Assembly (NCBI RefSeq): GCF_016725325.1
Contig: NZ_CP068083.1
Location: forward strand, 3,968,001-4,032,000
From: Sphingobacterium spiritivorum
Lineage (GTDB): Bacteria; Bacteroidota; Bacteroidia; Sphingobacteriales; Sphingobacteriaceae
Direction: 5' to 3'
Length of the DNA stretch: 64,000 bases
A program made the translations under genes and the position numbers. Each line of letters begins with the position of its first letter. Positions within the stretch are counted from its first letter, which is position 1. Below are positions 47,392 to 56,998 of the stretch, piece by piece. A model generated the notes under the pieces. It was not told the origin of the DNA. It did not search any database and saw only the letters and a program-made list of their open reading frames with translations.

Positions 47392-49701
47392 ATGAAGAAG
47401 TTATTGGTTTTTCTTTCGTTTTTATTGTATCTCGGATCAGCTTATTCCCAGGATTCCGTTTCTATATCGACTACTCATCCGGATTCATTGTCTAATAATC
47501 TGGAAGCTTTACAGTCAGGAATGAAAAGCCTGAATATAGAATACATTACGAATATTCGGGCAAAGGATATCGCTATTGTAGTATCAAAAATAGAAGATAA
47601 TTATAAAAAGTATGCAGGAATATCGGATAGTACTTCTCTGGACTCGCTACAAAAATGGCATCAGGATGCAACCGCTGAAATGGTGCGTCTTCGATCTATG
47701 GAGCATACGATCAATAATTATAATCTGGGATTAATTTCCACAAGAGATAAGTTTCATGAATTGAAAAGGAAATATGAACCAACTTTGCTGGCAAACCCGG
47801 TACTCAATAATACACTAAGCCATTCGGAAAGGGAATTAAGTGCAAAGATGGATTCTCTGCATACGATCGAATTAAAGATCAAAAAAATGATTTCCGAATC
47901 ACCCTCCATAAGCGCTGATATAAACGAAGCTATTACATCATATGGTGTATCTGATGAGTCCGAAACTGTTAAAACAAAAAGCTCGCTTTGGCGTGCGCAT
48001 ACACAAGGAATCACAAAAAATGATATTGTAAACAGTATAAAGCAAAACTATGCGAGTACACGGTCACTTAATTTATATGTCAATCATACAGACTGGGGAT
48101 CGCGCATCTTACTTATCGTATTGACATTAGGGTATATCTACTGGGTTTTTAATGTTGAATTTATTTCCAGAAAAGCCGCCGGCGACAAGAGGCGCATAGT
48201 GATCAGTAATCCATGGAAACTACTGCGTATTTTGGGGAAAGGAATCATCTTTCTACTGACACTGCTACCGTTGGTTAAATTTATCACACCTACTTTTCTC
48301 ATACAGGCCTCTCAGCTTGTGATCATGATTTTATTCAGCTTGTTACTGCTGGACAAGCTATCCAGAACACAGCGTAAGATGCTGGCCTTTATATTTTTGT
48401 TTTACAGTTTGGTTGTCATTGCCAATCTGATTGTCAACGATGGATTATTCCTTAGAGGAGTATGTATTCTATTCAACCTGATGGCGCTGGTTCTGGTGAT
48501 TTATACAAAGAAAAAGATTCGCAATCCGGAATCTCCGGGCTATATCGGCACTTTTGTATATCTGCTGGTTATAGTGTTAAGTATTCTGGCTATTGTTTCC
48601 AATACACTCGGATATGTAGATCTGGCACGTAGCTTTAGTGTGGCTTGTGCAGTAGCTTTTGCGCAATCATTTACACTACAGTTTTTTACGGAAATGATCC
48701 GCCGCGATGTACGGAATCAGTTTAAAAAAGATCGTATACAAGGAGGGTTCTGGAGTCGTTTTAATGAACAGCGCACAATCAAAGTTCTGTCCGACATCCT
48801 CAGACTGTTGTGTATTATAGTGGCCATTATAGTCTTTGCCAACAATTTGCAGTTTATAGAGCGTCTGCTGACTTCAAGTGATCTGTTTTTTAACAAAATC
48901 CGCAAGATTGGTAATTTGTCATTTACCATAGGAAATATGGGTATTGCTGTATTGTTACTTTTCGTAACCAACTGGCTTCAGAAAAATATAAGTCTGCTGA
49001 TTCTTGGTGGTGAAAATGGTAAACTGAACAGAGACTACAACCAGAAACTGACTTTATTTCCTTTATTTCGGTTAGCTATTATTCTGATAGGGTTCTTTTT
49101 TGCAATTTCTGCTCTTGGAATGAGTTTGGATAAACTTACGGTTGTCATTGGGGCATTGAGTGTGGGTATTGGTTTAGGTATGCAGAATATAATCAATAAC
49201 TTTGTGTCAGGTATCATTCTGGTCTTTGACAAGCCTTTCCGGGTAGGAGACCAGATTGAACTGGCGGATAAAAAGGGGAGGGTTAAAGAGATTGGTATTC
49301 GCGCCAGCGTATTGCAGACCGGCGATGGCGCAGATGTTATTATTCCGAATGGGGATTTATTATCTGGGAGGCTGGTTAACTGGACGTTGTCTCAGGATTA
49401 CAGCCGTACAAGTTTTACAATACAGGTTGACCGCAGGGTTGACCTTGCGGAAGCGACCACCTGGATCGTTGAAGCCATGGAGAGCAGTACGTACTGTCTC
49501 AAAGATCTCGGGACTAATGTAAGTGTGCAGGATGTCAGTGAAGATATGATCTATCTCAATCTGGGCTGCTGGATTAATGCTGCGGCAAATGCAGGACCTT
49601 TCAGAAATGATGTACTCAAAGTTTTATATCAAAAATTTGAGGAACAGAAACTTAATTTTTATAGTGTATCGACAGCAAAAACGATCATCAATACAAAATA
49701 A
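47392..49701 (+). CDS. Mechanosensitive ion channel, MscS family (large form)
   Basis: About 769 residues from ATG 47392 (MKKLLVFLSFLLYLGSAYSQ, a signal peptide); five extra codons upstream are possible. Residues 20-235 form a periplasmic helical coiled region, followed by about eight to ten membrane helices (for example ILLIVLTLGYIYWVFNV, IIFLLTLLPLVKFI). The MscS core at about 575-700 has the pore-lining LSVGIGLGMQNIINNFVSGI, the beta domain FRVGDQIELADKKGRVKEIG and VIIPNGDLLSGRLVNWTLS. Such large MscS proteins release solutes upon osmotic downshift. It is a single-gene unit between a terminator and the RDD gene. Confidence 0.94.
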   Translation: MKKLLVFLSFLLYLGSAYSQDSVSISTTHPDSLSNNLEALQSGMKSLNIEYITNIRAKDIAIVVSKIEDNYKKYAGISDSTSLDSLQKWHQDATAEMVRLRSMEHTINNYNLGLISTRDKFHELKRKYEPTLLANPVLNNTLSHSERELSAKMDSLHTIELKIKKMISESPSISADINEAITSYGVSDESETVKTKSSLWRAHTQGITKNDIVNSIKQNYASTRSLNLYVNHTDWGSRILLIVLTLGYIYWVFNVEFISRKAAGDKRRIVISNPWKLLRILGKGIIFLLTLLPLVKFITPTFLIQASQLVIMILFSLLLLDKLSRTQRKMLAFIFLFYSLVVIANLIVNDGLFLRGVCILFNLMALVLVIYTKKKIRNPESPGYIGTFVYLLVIVLSILAIVSNTLGYVDLARSFSVACAVAFAQSFTLQFFTEMIRRDVRNQFKKDRIQGGFWSRFNEQRTIKVLSDILRLLCIIVAIIVFANNLQFIERLLTSSDLFFNKIRKIGNLSFTIGNMGIAVLLLFVTNWLQKNISLLILGGENGKLNRDYNQKLTLFPLFRLAIILIGFFFAISALGMSLDKLTVVIGALSVGIGLGMQNIINNFVSGIILVFDKPFRVGDQIELADKKGRVKEIGIRASVLQTGDGADVIIPNGDLLSGRLVNWTLSQDYSRTSFTIQVDRRVDLAEATTWIVEAMESSTYCLKDLGTNVSVQDVSEDMIYLNLGCWINAAANAGPFRNDVLKVLYQKFEEQKLNFYSVSTAKTIINTK

Positions 49702-49914
49702 TGTGAAGAACTTAAGACAAAGGTTGTCTGGCAATTATGATAAAATAAACAACGAATATAGGGTCATCTGATGCGAATATAAAATACATCGATAGCAAAT
49801 AGAAAAAATATTGTTTATTTGAGTATTATTATGATTTTTATTCCTTTATAAAGGGTTTAAAATATTTAAAATAAGGAGTTTATATTTATTTTTTTAATAC
49901 TTAATACAGATCTT

Positions 49915-50553
49915 ATGCTTGTCATTTTTGGTACAAAATCCGTAGGTAAAACAGTAAAAACCGGAGAATTCGAATGCGCTAGATGTAATACACAACGCAC
50001 ATATCAGTTGAAACAAAATCAGAGATTTTTCTCCTTATTTTTTATTCCGGTTATTCCTTTGGGCAAATTGGGAGATACACTGGAGTGTACGTTTTGTAAG
50101 ACTGCATATATTCCCTCTACCGTATTATCGGCTTCTGAATATACCTCCTCAACAGCGGTGATAGACAGTCTGGAAGCTCCTTTGGCATCCGCAGGCAAGC
50201 GCTTTGGAAGTTACCTGATAGATATGGTTGTTTTAACATTACTTAATTTTCCATTAGCTTTCCTAAGCAAACTTTTACCGGACTATTTTGACAACAAATT
50301 TTACCTGTTATTCTTCCCGTTATGGATACTTTATTTCTTCCTGATGGAATTACTTTTTAAGGGTACTATAGGTAAGAAAGCCCTGTCTATTAAAATTATT
50401 TCGGATAATGAAGGCAGTAAGCTGTCTGTATTTCAGTATTTTGTAAGAAGTATAGTCAAATGTATTCCTGTTCTTCCGGTTATTCTATTGTTCAATGATA
50501 AACGAAAAGCTGCTCATGATATGATTGCAGGCACTATTGTTGTTGAAAAATAG
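49915..50553 (+). CDS. RDD-family membrane protein with N-terminal zinc-ribbon-like part
   Basis: This 212-residue protein has CARC (near 22) and CTFC (near 62) as two CxxC pairs in the first 75 residues, flanking SLFFIPVIPLGK; these resemble zinc-ribbon proteins of the type found at the N-terminus of some RDD proteins. From 97 the RDD domain follows (KRFGSYLIDMVVLTLLNFPL, then FKGTIGKKALSIKIISDN, NDKRKAAHDMIAGTIVVEK) with about three helices. RDD proteins are of unclear function, some linked to ion transport. It lies 31 bases upstream of the serine-hydrolase-like gene and may be first in that operon. Confidence 0.9.
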   Translation: MLVIFGTKSVGKTVKTGEFECARCNTQRTYQLKQNQRFFSLFFIPVIPLGKLGDTLECTFCKTAYIPSTVLSASEYTSSTAVIDSLEAPLASAGKRFGSYLIDMVVLTLLNFPLAFLSKLLPDYFDNKFYLLFFPLWILYFFLMELLFKGTIGKKALSIKIISDNEGSKLSVFQYFVRSIVKCIPVLPVILLFNDKRKAAHDMIAGTIVVEK

Positions 50554-50584
50554 AAACGAATAAATAATATTCGTCAACCTATAC

Positions 50585-52003
50585 ATGAAAAAAATCAATA
50601 TTATACTCGTATTGTCTGTACTTGTAAACATTTGTTTTGCACAGCAGCAACAAAAACAGAGTAAACAACTCGACAGCATATTTTCTATGATGAACGAGCA
50701 GAATCAGTTTAACGGAGTAGTTCTTATAGCAGATAAAGGTAATATTCTCCTTGAAAAAGGTTATGGCTATTCCAATGAAGAGACGAAAGAGTATAATAAT
50801 CCGGAGACAATATTTGAATTGGGGGCCGCTTCCAAACAGTTTACGGCGGCAGCTATTGTTCTGCTCAAAAGACAAGGAAAGTTGCACTATGAAGATTCAA
50901 TAGAAAAGTATCTGCCTGAACTCGGGTTCTGGAATAAAGTTACTATTTATGATTTGCTGCGTCATACAAGTGGTCTGCCTGAATTTATTATTGATATGCC
51001 AAAGCAATGGGACGATAGCCGGATTGCAACCAACGATGATCTGATCCGGTTTTATGCAGAGAGAAAGGATTCTTTGCAATTCAAACCAAAGAATCTGTAT
51101 CGTTACAACAATACAGGCTATGCATTGCTCGCCACTATTATTGAACGTGTGTCAGGCGAGAAATATGCAGATTTTATGGCTGATCATATTTTTAAGCCTT
51201 TAAAGATGAACAGCACATTTGTGTATAACAGCAGACTCCATCCCCGCAACATAAAGAATTATGCTACCGGTTATGTGTGGGCACGTAACTCTTTCCGTAA
51301 GGTAGTACCTGAAGATACCGCATACAATGAAAAAAAAGTCTATTTCCTGGATGGGATTGTAGGTGCAGCCAAGATTAGTTCAAATGTAAAAGATATCTAC
51401 AGCTGGTTCAATGCTCTAGAAGCTAATACACTGCTTAGTAAACAAGAGTTTGAGGAGATGACAGAGGTAACACAGAATGCCTATGGTAAAAATATTCCCT
51501 ATGGTTTTGGTTTTGATCTGACAAAGAAAGAAAATATTTTCACCTATGGAAATGTTGGAAATTGGGGTGGATATGTAGCTCTTCTTTACCGGGATGTGGT
51601 CAAAGACAGAATGGTACTTGTGCTAGAGAATTTTAAATTAGGTTCGTATCCTTTTAACAATATCACACAGATATTGGAAAATCGGCCTCTGAAAACAGAA
51701 TTCAGAAAGAAGGTCCAGCTTTCCGAAGCAGATATAAAAAAATATGAAGGCCGGTATAAAGATAATAGAGATCCGGATGAAGATCATATGGTGACATATG
51801 TAGACGGTCATCTTATTTATAATACTTCCAGAACCAGATTGGATCTGCGTTTTTATCCTGTTTCGGCAAATGAGTTTCAGGGCATAAGACAAGGAGGAAT
51901 GGATAGTGCATTAAAATTTACGGTGTTAGAAAACGGGAATATCAAATTACAGATGTCGGAATATGCTGATACAATAGCTACGGGAATCAAAACCACAAAA
52001 TAA
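50585..52003 (+). CDS. Secreted beta-lactamase-fold protein lacking the nucleophile serine
   Basis: This 472-residue protein has a signal peptide (IILVLSVLVNICFAQ). The class C beta-lactamase/PBP4* fold is clear: FNGVVLIADKGNILLEKGYG, the SxxK region FELGAASKQFTAAAI, HTSGLPEF, and YRYNNTGYALLATIIERVSG with the Y-x-N motif. In the SxxK motif the expected serine is Ala81 (A-A-S-K) while Lys84 and the Y-N-N tyrosine are kept, so classic acyl-serine chemistry seems lost. The C-terminal 100 residues look like the DUF3471-type lipocalin-like tail (KKYEGRYKDNRDPDEDHMVT). It starts a tight run of secreted-protein genes to 55442. Confidence 0.88.
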   Translation: MKKINIILVLSVLVNICFAQQQQKQSKQLDSIFSMMNEQNQFNGVVLIADKGNILLEKGYGYSNEETKEYNNPETIFELGAASKQFTAAAIVLLKRQGKLHYEDSIEKYLPELGFWNKVTIYDLLRHTSGLPEFIIDMPKQWDDSRIATNDDLIRFYAERKDSLQFKPKNLYRYNNTGYALLATIIERVSGEKYADFMADHIFKPLKMNSTFVYNSRLHPRNIKNYATGYVWARNSFRKVVPEDTAYNEKKVYFLDGIVGAAKISSNVKDIYSWFNALEANTLLSKQEFEEMTEVTQNAYGKNIPYGFGFDLTKKENIFTYGNVGNWGGYVALLYRDVVKDRMVLVLENFKLGSYPFNNITQILENRPLKTEFRKKVQLSEADIKKYEGRYKDNRDPDEDHMVTYVDGHLIYNTSRTRLDLRFYPVSANEFQGIRQGGMDSALKFTVLENGNIKLQMSEYADTIATGIKTTK

Positions 52004-52027
52004 ACTGCCGTTACAATCTTAAGTCGT

Positions 52028-53098
52028 ATGAAAAAACAAATAATAATCTTACTTATGGTACTTTCTGCATCTTATCTATCCGCACAGAATCCAAACGATA
52101 CCAGATATAAAAAATATGAAGGACGTTATGGAGGAAATGATGGCATTTGTCTTTTTGATGACGGGCATTTTTTGCTTTACGGATATGCAACGGCTGTATT
52201 TGGTACATATCGTTTCGAGAAAGACCATCTTCTTTTTTATCCGGATAAGCCTGAATTATTTGAAGTTTTTGCTTACGAGAATAGAAGTCTGGCCGATAGC
52301 GTGAGCATTAATTTTACAGGTTTTGAAGACGGAACTACTTTTGCCCAATTTGATAAGGGTGGTATACAACGGGTTTTCAATCAAGACGCGAATTGTTTTG
52401 ATGCTCCGTTCGTATATAAAAGAGCGCATCGTTTTCAGCAACTTAGTCTTTCTCAGGGAGGCCAGGAGCAGGAGGGAGAAATAGAAAATTCTAATGTTTC
52501 CTGGTTGTATACGATAGCTCCGGAGTATAATGACTTTATTGTTATATACAATAAACCAAAATCTGTTTACCAGGATTTTGCAGCCCTTATATATAATAAA
52601 GACGGAGAATTATGGTTAAAGGGAGATGGATATCAGGACAGTGACGGATTTTCGCGAAAGTATGATGTCAAAGATGACAAGGAATGGCCAGCTATAGTAG
52701 ATTGGAAAGCTCAATATTTTAAAAAGAAAGACCTGGAAGACGCTATATTTGCCAACCGCCATTACAACAGCTTTCCGTATCCGGATGGCCAAGCACATGA
52801 TTACGATGCAAAGACCAATCAATACATCAGTAAGGACTATCTTGAAAGTGAAGAATACTACAAACAGAATGAGTATAATGATGATCGCTTTCTCCGGAAG
52901 TACAATAAGCTTCAATCGGGTTATCAGGAACGATTTGATTACGGACAAGCGAATATGGTATCAGGAAGTATGTTTTATACCACGTGCGAAGAACCAGATA
53001 AATCTTATAAATATAATGGTTTAAAAAAAATTGATTCAGCGAGTGATGAAGCTATTCCTACTACAACAGTTCCGGTTCCCATGCTTCCAAATCAATAA
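52028..53098 (+). CDS. Secreted protein of unknown function
   Basis: This 356-residue protein has a signal peptide (IIILLMVLSASYLSAQ). The mature start KKYEGRYGGNDGICLFDDGH is similar in feel to the C-terminal tail of the upstream beta-lactamase-fold protein (KKYEGRYKDNRDPDED), which suggests a shared lipocalin-like small domain. The C-terminal third is charged and tyrosine-rich. I do not recognise a family. It lies 24 bases after the upstream gene and two bases before the leucine-rich-repeat gene. Confidence 0.78.
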   Translation: MKKQIIILLMVLSASYLSAQNPNDTRYKKYEGRYGGNDGICLFDDGHFLLYGYATAVFGTYRFEKDHLLFYPDKPELFEVFAYENRSLADSVSINFTGFEDGTTFAQFDKGGIQRVFNQDANCFDAPFVYKRAHRFQQLSLSQGGQEQEGEIENSNVSWLYTIAPEYNDFIVIYNKPKSVYQDFAALIYNKDGELWLKGDGYQDSDGFSRKYDVKDDKEWPAIVDWKAQYFKKKDLEDAIFANRHYNSFPYPDGQAHDYDAKTNQYISKDYLESEEYYKQNEYNDDRFLRKYNKLQSGYQERFDYGQANMVSGSMFYTTCEEPDKSYKYNGLKKIDSASDEAIPTTTVPVPMLPNQ

Positions 53099-53100
53099 TT

Positions 53101-54045
53101 ATGAAACAGTTATTTAGTCTGACACTTCTATTCTTATTGCCAGTCCTTTCAATTTGTCAGGAGATAGTGATGAGCCCTGCAGTAATAAGAGAAGTAAAAT
53201 TGAAATTAATAAACGATTCGACACTCTTTCTCAATAAGGCCACCGAAATAAATACATTTGATCTTGATAAGATCAAATGTATAGAGATCTTTGCATTAAA
53301 TAAGGAAAGTGCGCCATTGGACAAGGATATTCTTGACAAGATATTTAATCTCACTCCTCATTTAGAGGAGCTTACCTTGCATCATAATCTTACTAAACTA
53401 CCGGAGATATTATCCCCAAGCAAAAAATTGCGCATATTGGATCTTTCCAGAAATAAGCTGGACAGTATTCCCGAAAGTATTGGCCGGTTTACTACTCTTA
53501 AAATATTAAAGTGTGATTACAATGAGCATTTGAAAGCCCTTCCTTCATCTATAGTGCAGTTGTCTGACCTGGAGCTATTATCTCTTTATGGAACAGGATT
53601 TGAAGAATTTCCGCAAGAGATTTTTTCGCTGTCAAAGTTGACAAAACTTTATTTAGCAGGTCCTCTGCAGATTGGAAATCAGGTGAAAAGTCCTAAGAAA
53701 ATAAATTCAATACCCGATCAGTTTGCCAAACTCCCGGAACTAACTGATCTGAGTATACGTTATACCAATATTTCGACTTTGCCTGCTTCTATAACAAAGC
53801 TGTTGAAACTTGAAGAATTATCATTGTCTGGCAATGCATTTAAGACATTTCCTGATCAGCTGAAAGCAATGAAAGGATTAGTAATTGTAGACTTCGGAAA
53901 TAATCCGGTAGATCCTAAAACCTTTATCAATTCGCTGCACAATATTAAATGGAGAGGTTTGTTCTATCTACATGATCTGGGACTGAACAATATCCAGCAG
54001 GAAAAGATACAGGCCATGCTCTCTACTATAGATGTATATTACTAA
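53101..54045 (+). CDS. Secreted leucine-rich-repeat protein
   Basis: This 314-residue protein has a signal peptide (LTLLFLLPVLSICQE). From about 85 there are at least six leucine-rich repeats of the bacterial/plant-like type: LEELTLHHNLTKLPEILSPS, LRILDLSRNKLDSIPESIGR, LKILKCDYNEHLKALPSSIV, LELLSLYGTGFEEFPQEIFS, LTDLSIRYTNISTLPASITK and LEELSLSGNAFKTFPDQLKA. LRRs bind proteins; partner unknown. It belongs to the same gene run as its neighbours (2 and 12 bases spacing). Confidence 0.88.
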   Translation: MKQLFSLTLLFLLPVLSICQEIVMSPAVIREVKLKLINDSTLFLNKATEINTFDLDKIKCIEIFALNKESAPLDKDILDKIFNLTPHLEELTLHHNLTKLPEILSPSKKLRILDLSRNKLDSIPESIGRFTTLKILKCDYNEHLKALPSSIVQLSDLELLSLYGTGFEEFPQEIFSLSKLTKLYLAGPLQIGNQVKSPKKINSIPDQFAKLPELTDLSIRYTNISTLPASITKLLKLEELSLSGNAFKTFPDQLKAMKGLVIVDFGNNPVDPKTFINSLHNIKWRGLFYLHDLGLNNIQQEKIQAMLSTIDVYY

Positions 54046-54057
54046 ACTGCATGAATT

Positions 54058-54927
54058 ATGAGACCTACACAAACCCTACTTATGCTGATAACAGTATTCA
54101 TGCACGTGTATGTAAGTGCACAGACGGATCCTGCATTAGTGCCCGTGAATGACAGAAAGCAGGGATATATCGGTTATTATCTGGAAGACGGAACAGAAGT
54201 CGTTCCTCCGCAATTTTGTACGGCAACCTATCTTATCGACGACAAATATTATATCGTTTCGAGAGCCGAACATGATCATTACCCGGACGGACGAAGAAAG
54301 GAAGAGCATATTCCTGGCACCGAAAAATACGGATTACTGAATAGTAAGGGAAAGGTAATCATTCCATTAGAGGCTAATTACAGCTTTGTAACGGTTAGTA
54401 ATGACGTAATTATTGTCGGAAAGAATAACAAATATGGCGTCATCAACGAAAGGAATCAAATAACAGTGCCTTTAGCATATAGTTGGTTAGATCCAATTGA
54501 TGCGAATCTGATTGTTGCCGAGAAGGATAACAAATCCGGTATAATTGATACCCATAATAATGTGAAGGTGAGTTTTGAATTTGATAAGATTTATGCTTTC
54601 GAAAAAGGATATAACGGAAGTCTGTTAGCTATGGCTGAAATAGGAAATAAAACCGCTGTAATAGATCCGCAAGGTACGTATATACTTCAGCCTGCAGATA
54701 TTTCTATTTCCTACCTTACTCCGGTTTCTTTTGTTATAAAAGAAGGAAATAATTACGGGCTAATGGATTATCATAAAAAGGTACTCATCCCATCTACATA
54801 TACCGAAGTCTATAAGACAGAGAAGGAGTTGCAGTTTAAAAAAGGTGATCACTACTATTACTTTAGTTTTGATGGGAAATTGATTCGTAAAGAAAAGATT
54901 GAAGAATCGTATAAATACTTAAACTAA
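54058..54927 (+). CDS. Secreted WG-repeat protein
   Basis: This 289-residue protein has a signal peptide (LLMLITVFMHVYVSAQ). About six WG-type repeats are visible: KQGYIGYYLEDGTEVVPPQF, EKYGLLNSKGKVIIPLEAN, NKYGVINERNQITVPLAYS, NKSGIIDTHNNVKVSFEFD, NKTAVIDPQGTYILQPAD and NNYGLMDYHKKVLIPSTYT. Its stop codon overlaps the next start by one base (TAATG), so the two are coupled. Role unknown. Confidence 0.87.
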   Translation: MRPTQTLLMLITVFMHVYVSAQTDPALVPVNDRKQGYIGYYLEDGTEVVPPQFCTATYLIDDKYYIVSRAEHDHYPDGRRKEEHIPGTEKYGLLNSKGKVIIPLEANYSFVTVSNDVIIVGKNNKYGVINERNQITVPLAYSWLDPIDANLIVAEKDNKSGIIDTHNNVKVSFEFDKIYAFEKGYNGSLLAMAEIGNKTAVIDPQGTYILQPADISISYLTPVSFVIKEGNNYGLMDYHKKVLIPSTYTEVYKTEKELQFKKGDHYYYFSFDGKLIRKEKIEESYKYLN

Positions 54928-55442
54928 TGAAGAACAGCTTAAGATCTTGGATTATTCTTATATCAGTGATCGGTATGCTGTATATTCCACTCAAAGCTCT
55001 TTATCGTTATCATACTTTAGTTCCGGTGACTGGTACTGTTACCGAACTTATAAAAACCCGAACACGCATTCCATATTATAAATTTCGTGTGGCAGAGTAT
55101 GATAATATGTTCTATCATCCCGGAAGAGGAATATTAACACTCTTTAAGAATGACCCGATTAAAAGTAATACTCCGATTATTTTTTACATTCTGAAAGGAG
55201 ACGCCGGAAACCTAAATACTGGAAAACAGATTCTTTATATAGGATTTGGAAATAAAGATAAAGCCGTTGATGTATTTTACAGTATTACAAAGCCGGGTTT
55301 GTTCGTTCAGTTCCTTACCTTAATTTTTTATTTTACGATCATGTGTCTGAATGTCTTGTGTACCTATCGATATAAGGAAAAATGGTCTGAACGGTTTACA
55401 GTTGTATACTTCTTACTTTTTATTTTACTGATGGCACTGTAG
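54927..55442 (+). CDS. Small membrane protein of unknown function
   Basis: This 171-residue protein has one N-terminal membrane helix (WIILISVIGMLYIPLKALY, 8-26), a beta-rich soluble loop (LVPVTGTVTELIKTRTRIPY..., about 28-125) and two C-terminal helices (FVQFLTLIFYFTIMCLNVLC; VVYFLLFILLMAL). The loop pattern GTVTELIKTRT...YKFRV is reminiscent of DUF3592-type membrane proteins. It is last in the run that begins at 50585. Confidence 0.78.
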   Translation: MKNSLRSWIILISVIGMLYIPLKALYRYHTLVPVTGTVTELIKTRTRIPYYKFRVAEYDNMFYHPGRGILTLFKNDPIKSNTPIIFYILKGDAGNLNTGKQILYIGFGNKDKAVDVFYSITKPGLFVQFLTLIFYFTIMCLNVLCTYRYKEKWSERFTVVYFLLFILLMAL

Positions 55443-55466
55443 GAAGAATCCTTTTGAGGATCCGGA

Positions 55467-56189
55467 CTAAAGTTTTTCAGCCTTCCAGGAGACCACTTTT
55501 ACTCCTGGAGAATAATGCGCTTTTGTCATTTTTATTGGAGAAAGTTTAATATCTCCGAAATTATAGTTAACCTCCAGATTAGTCAAATGTACATGGTGTA
55601 TTTCCCATTCTTTATGATGGATGTTATATCTCCATAACCCGGATTTTTTTTCGAGATAAAGACAGTATCGTTCTGTCAGCCACATATCCAGTGCGGATTT
55701 TTCAGCTACCTTATCGAGAATTTGAAAGTCCGAATGCAGGTTAAAATTCTTTTTTATATTCGTATTCGTATACAGATCCGTTTGGCGTGCTATTACAGAT
55801 TTTTGGTATGGAAGCCCGGACAGCGTTCGGGCTACAAATGCGGAAAGTGCTTTTTCTGCTTCTATGTGGATAAAATACACACCTTTTTTCTGGTCATTAT
55901 CAATATAGGTTCTGACATTTATTTCATAAAAATCAGATATAAATCCTACAGGAGGCAGATTTCGGGGACGTATATTTTGCATCTTAAATGCTACCAAAGA
56001 GATATAATATTTTCCATCAAAACTATCGATATGCAAAGCAGCCGGAACCAGCTTACGAAGGTGGTCATAGTCAATCTCAAAATGCAGAAACAGCGCATCG
56101 TTCCATTCCTGATAATACTGCCATTTTGAAGCAGGCATGTCCCAGGGTCTGTGTCCGATATCTGTTAGTAATTGTTTAATGGCATTCAT
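55467..56189 (-). CDS. DUF2071 (YqjF-like) protein
   Basis: This 240-residue cytoplasmic protein shows DUF2071 features: GHRPWDMPASKWQYYQEWND, then LFLHFEIDYDHLRKLVPAAL near 34-53, YISLVAFKMQNIRPRNLPPV near 62-81, FYEINVRTYIDNDQKKGVYF and a tail IKMTKAHYSPGVKVVSWKAE. The Bacillus homologue YqjF is of unknown function. It converges with the operon ending at 55442 and lies 50 bases after the PhyH gene on the same strand. Confidence 0.9.
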   Translation of the reverse strand: MNAIKQLLTDIGHRPWDMPASKWQYYQEWNDALFLHFEIDYDHLRKLVPAALHIDSFDGKYYISLVAFKMQNIRPRNLPPVGFISDFYEINVRTYIDNDQKKGVYFIHIEAEKALSAFVARTLSGLPYQKSVIARQTDLYTNTNIKKNFNLHSDFQILDKVAEKSALDMWLTERYCLYLEKKSGLWRYNIHHKEWEIHHVHLTNLEVNYNFGDIKLSPIKMTKAHYSPGVKVVSWKAEKL

Positions 56190-56239
56190 ATCTGTAATCA
56201 GGAGCTTCTTAATTAATGCTAATATCTGTTGTTTTTCAT

Positions 56240-56992
56240 TTAGCTGTATTCGGTTTTGACTATTTTTGCCGTATTCAGATCTATTCTTTCAGACCATTGC
56301 AATCCATCCGGCAGTTCAAGGTCTGCAAACTCTATATGAATAACCCTTCGTTTTCGATTATTTGTTGTCCGGCCTGAGCTATGAAGAAGCAACGGTTTCA
56401 TAATCATAATTCCACCAGATTCAACATCGCAGGTATACTCTTTTTCGATTTGCCAATCGATTGTTTCCGGTCTGTATATGTTTTTGAGGTGAGACTTTTC
56501 AATTACTTTCAGTGCACCGTTGTTTTCATTTGTTTGATCCAGATGGATTCTGACAGTAAAGATATTTTCCAAAACAGGCAAAGGAGGCTGCACAGCAAAT
56601 TGTCTTTGTTTTGCAGTCCATGACGTAAAACCCGGTATGTCCAGTTTTTTATCCACTGAAATGGTCAGATCCTGATGATAAGCGACATACCAGTTAGATG
56701 TTTCAGGTTTGTCAAAATATATGCTTTTGACTGAAAAATAGTTTTTTCCAAACAGGTTACTAATTACTTTCCGGAGATTCGGGGTGAAAACAATATTATA
56801 AAGAGACGGAATTTCCTTAAGAACCTGTCTGATAGCAAATAGATCGGTAGATTGACGGAATGTATCTTTATTCCTTTCGGTATTTTCAATACTTATGATC
56901 ATTTGATCTATTTCTTCTATTGAATATACGGCATTGATAATGACATATCCCTTTTCCTCCAAAACTTGTTTATAGAAAAGTATCTTTTCCAT
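56240..56992 (-). CDS. Phytanoyl-CoA dioxygenase (PhyH) family protein
   Basis: This 250-residue member of the Fe(II)/2-oxoglutarate dioxygenase superfamily has the first metal pair H-x-D in VAYHQDLTISVDKK near 119-121, the second histidine in MKPLLLHSSGRTT near 204 and a 2-oxoglutarate-type arginine shortly after (NNRKRRVIHIEF). The N-terminal KQVLEEKGYVIINAVYSIEE is typical. Substrate unknown; the family hydroxylates varied small molecules. It is followed by DUF2071 on the same strand, but no pathway is evident. Confidence 0.9.
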   Translation of the reverse strand: MEKILFYKQVLEEKGYVIINAVYSIEEIDQMIISIENTERNKDTFRQSTDLFAIRQVLKEIPSLYNIVFTPNLRKVISNLFGKNYFSVKSIYFDKPETSNWYVAYHQDLTISVDKKLDIPGFTSWTAKQRQFAVQPPLPVLENIFTVRIHLDQTNENNGALKVIEKSHLKNIYRPETIDWQIEKEYTCDVESGGIMIMKPLLLHSSGRTTNNRKRRVIHIEFADLELPDGLQWSERIDLNTAKIVKTEYS

Positions 56993-56998
56993 CTTTTT

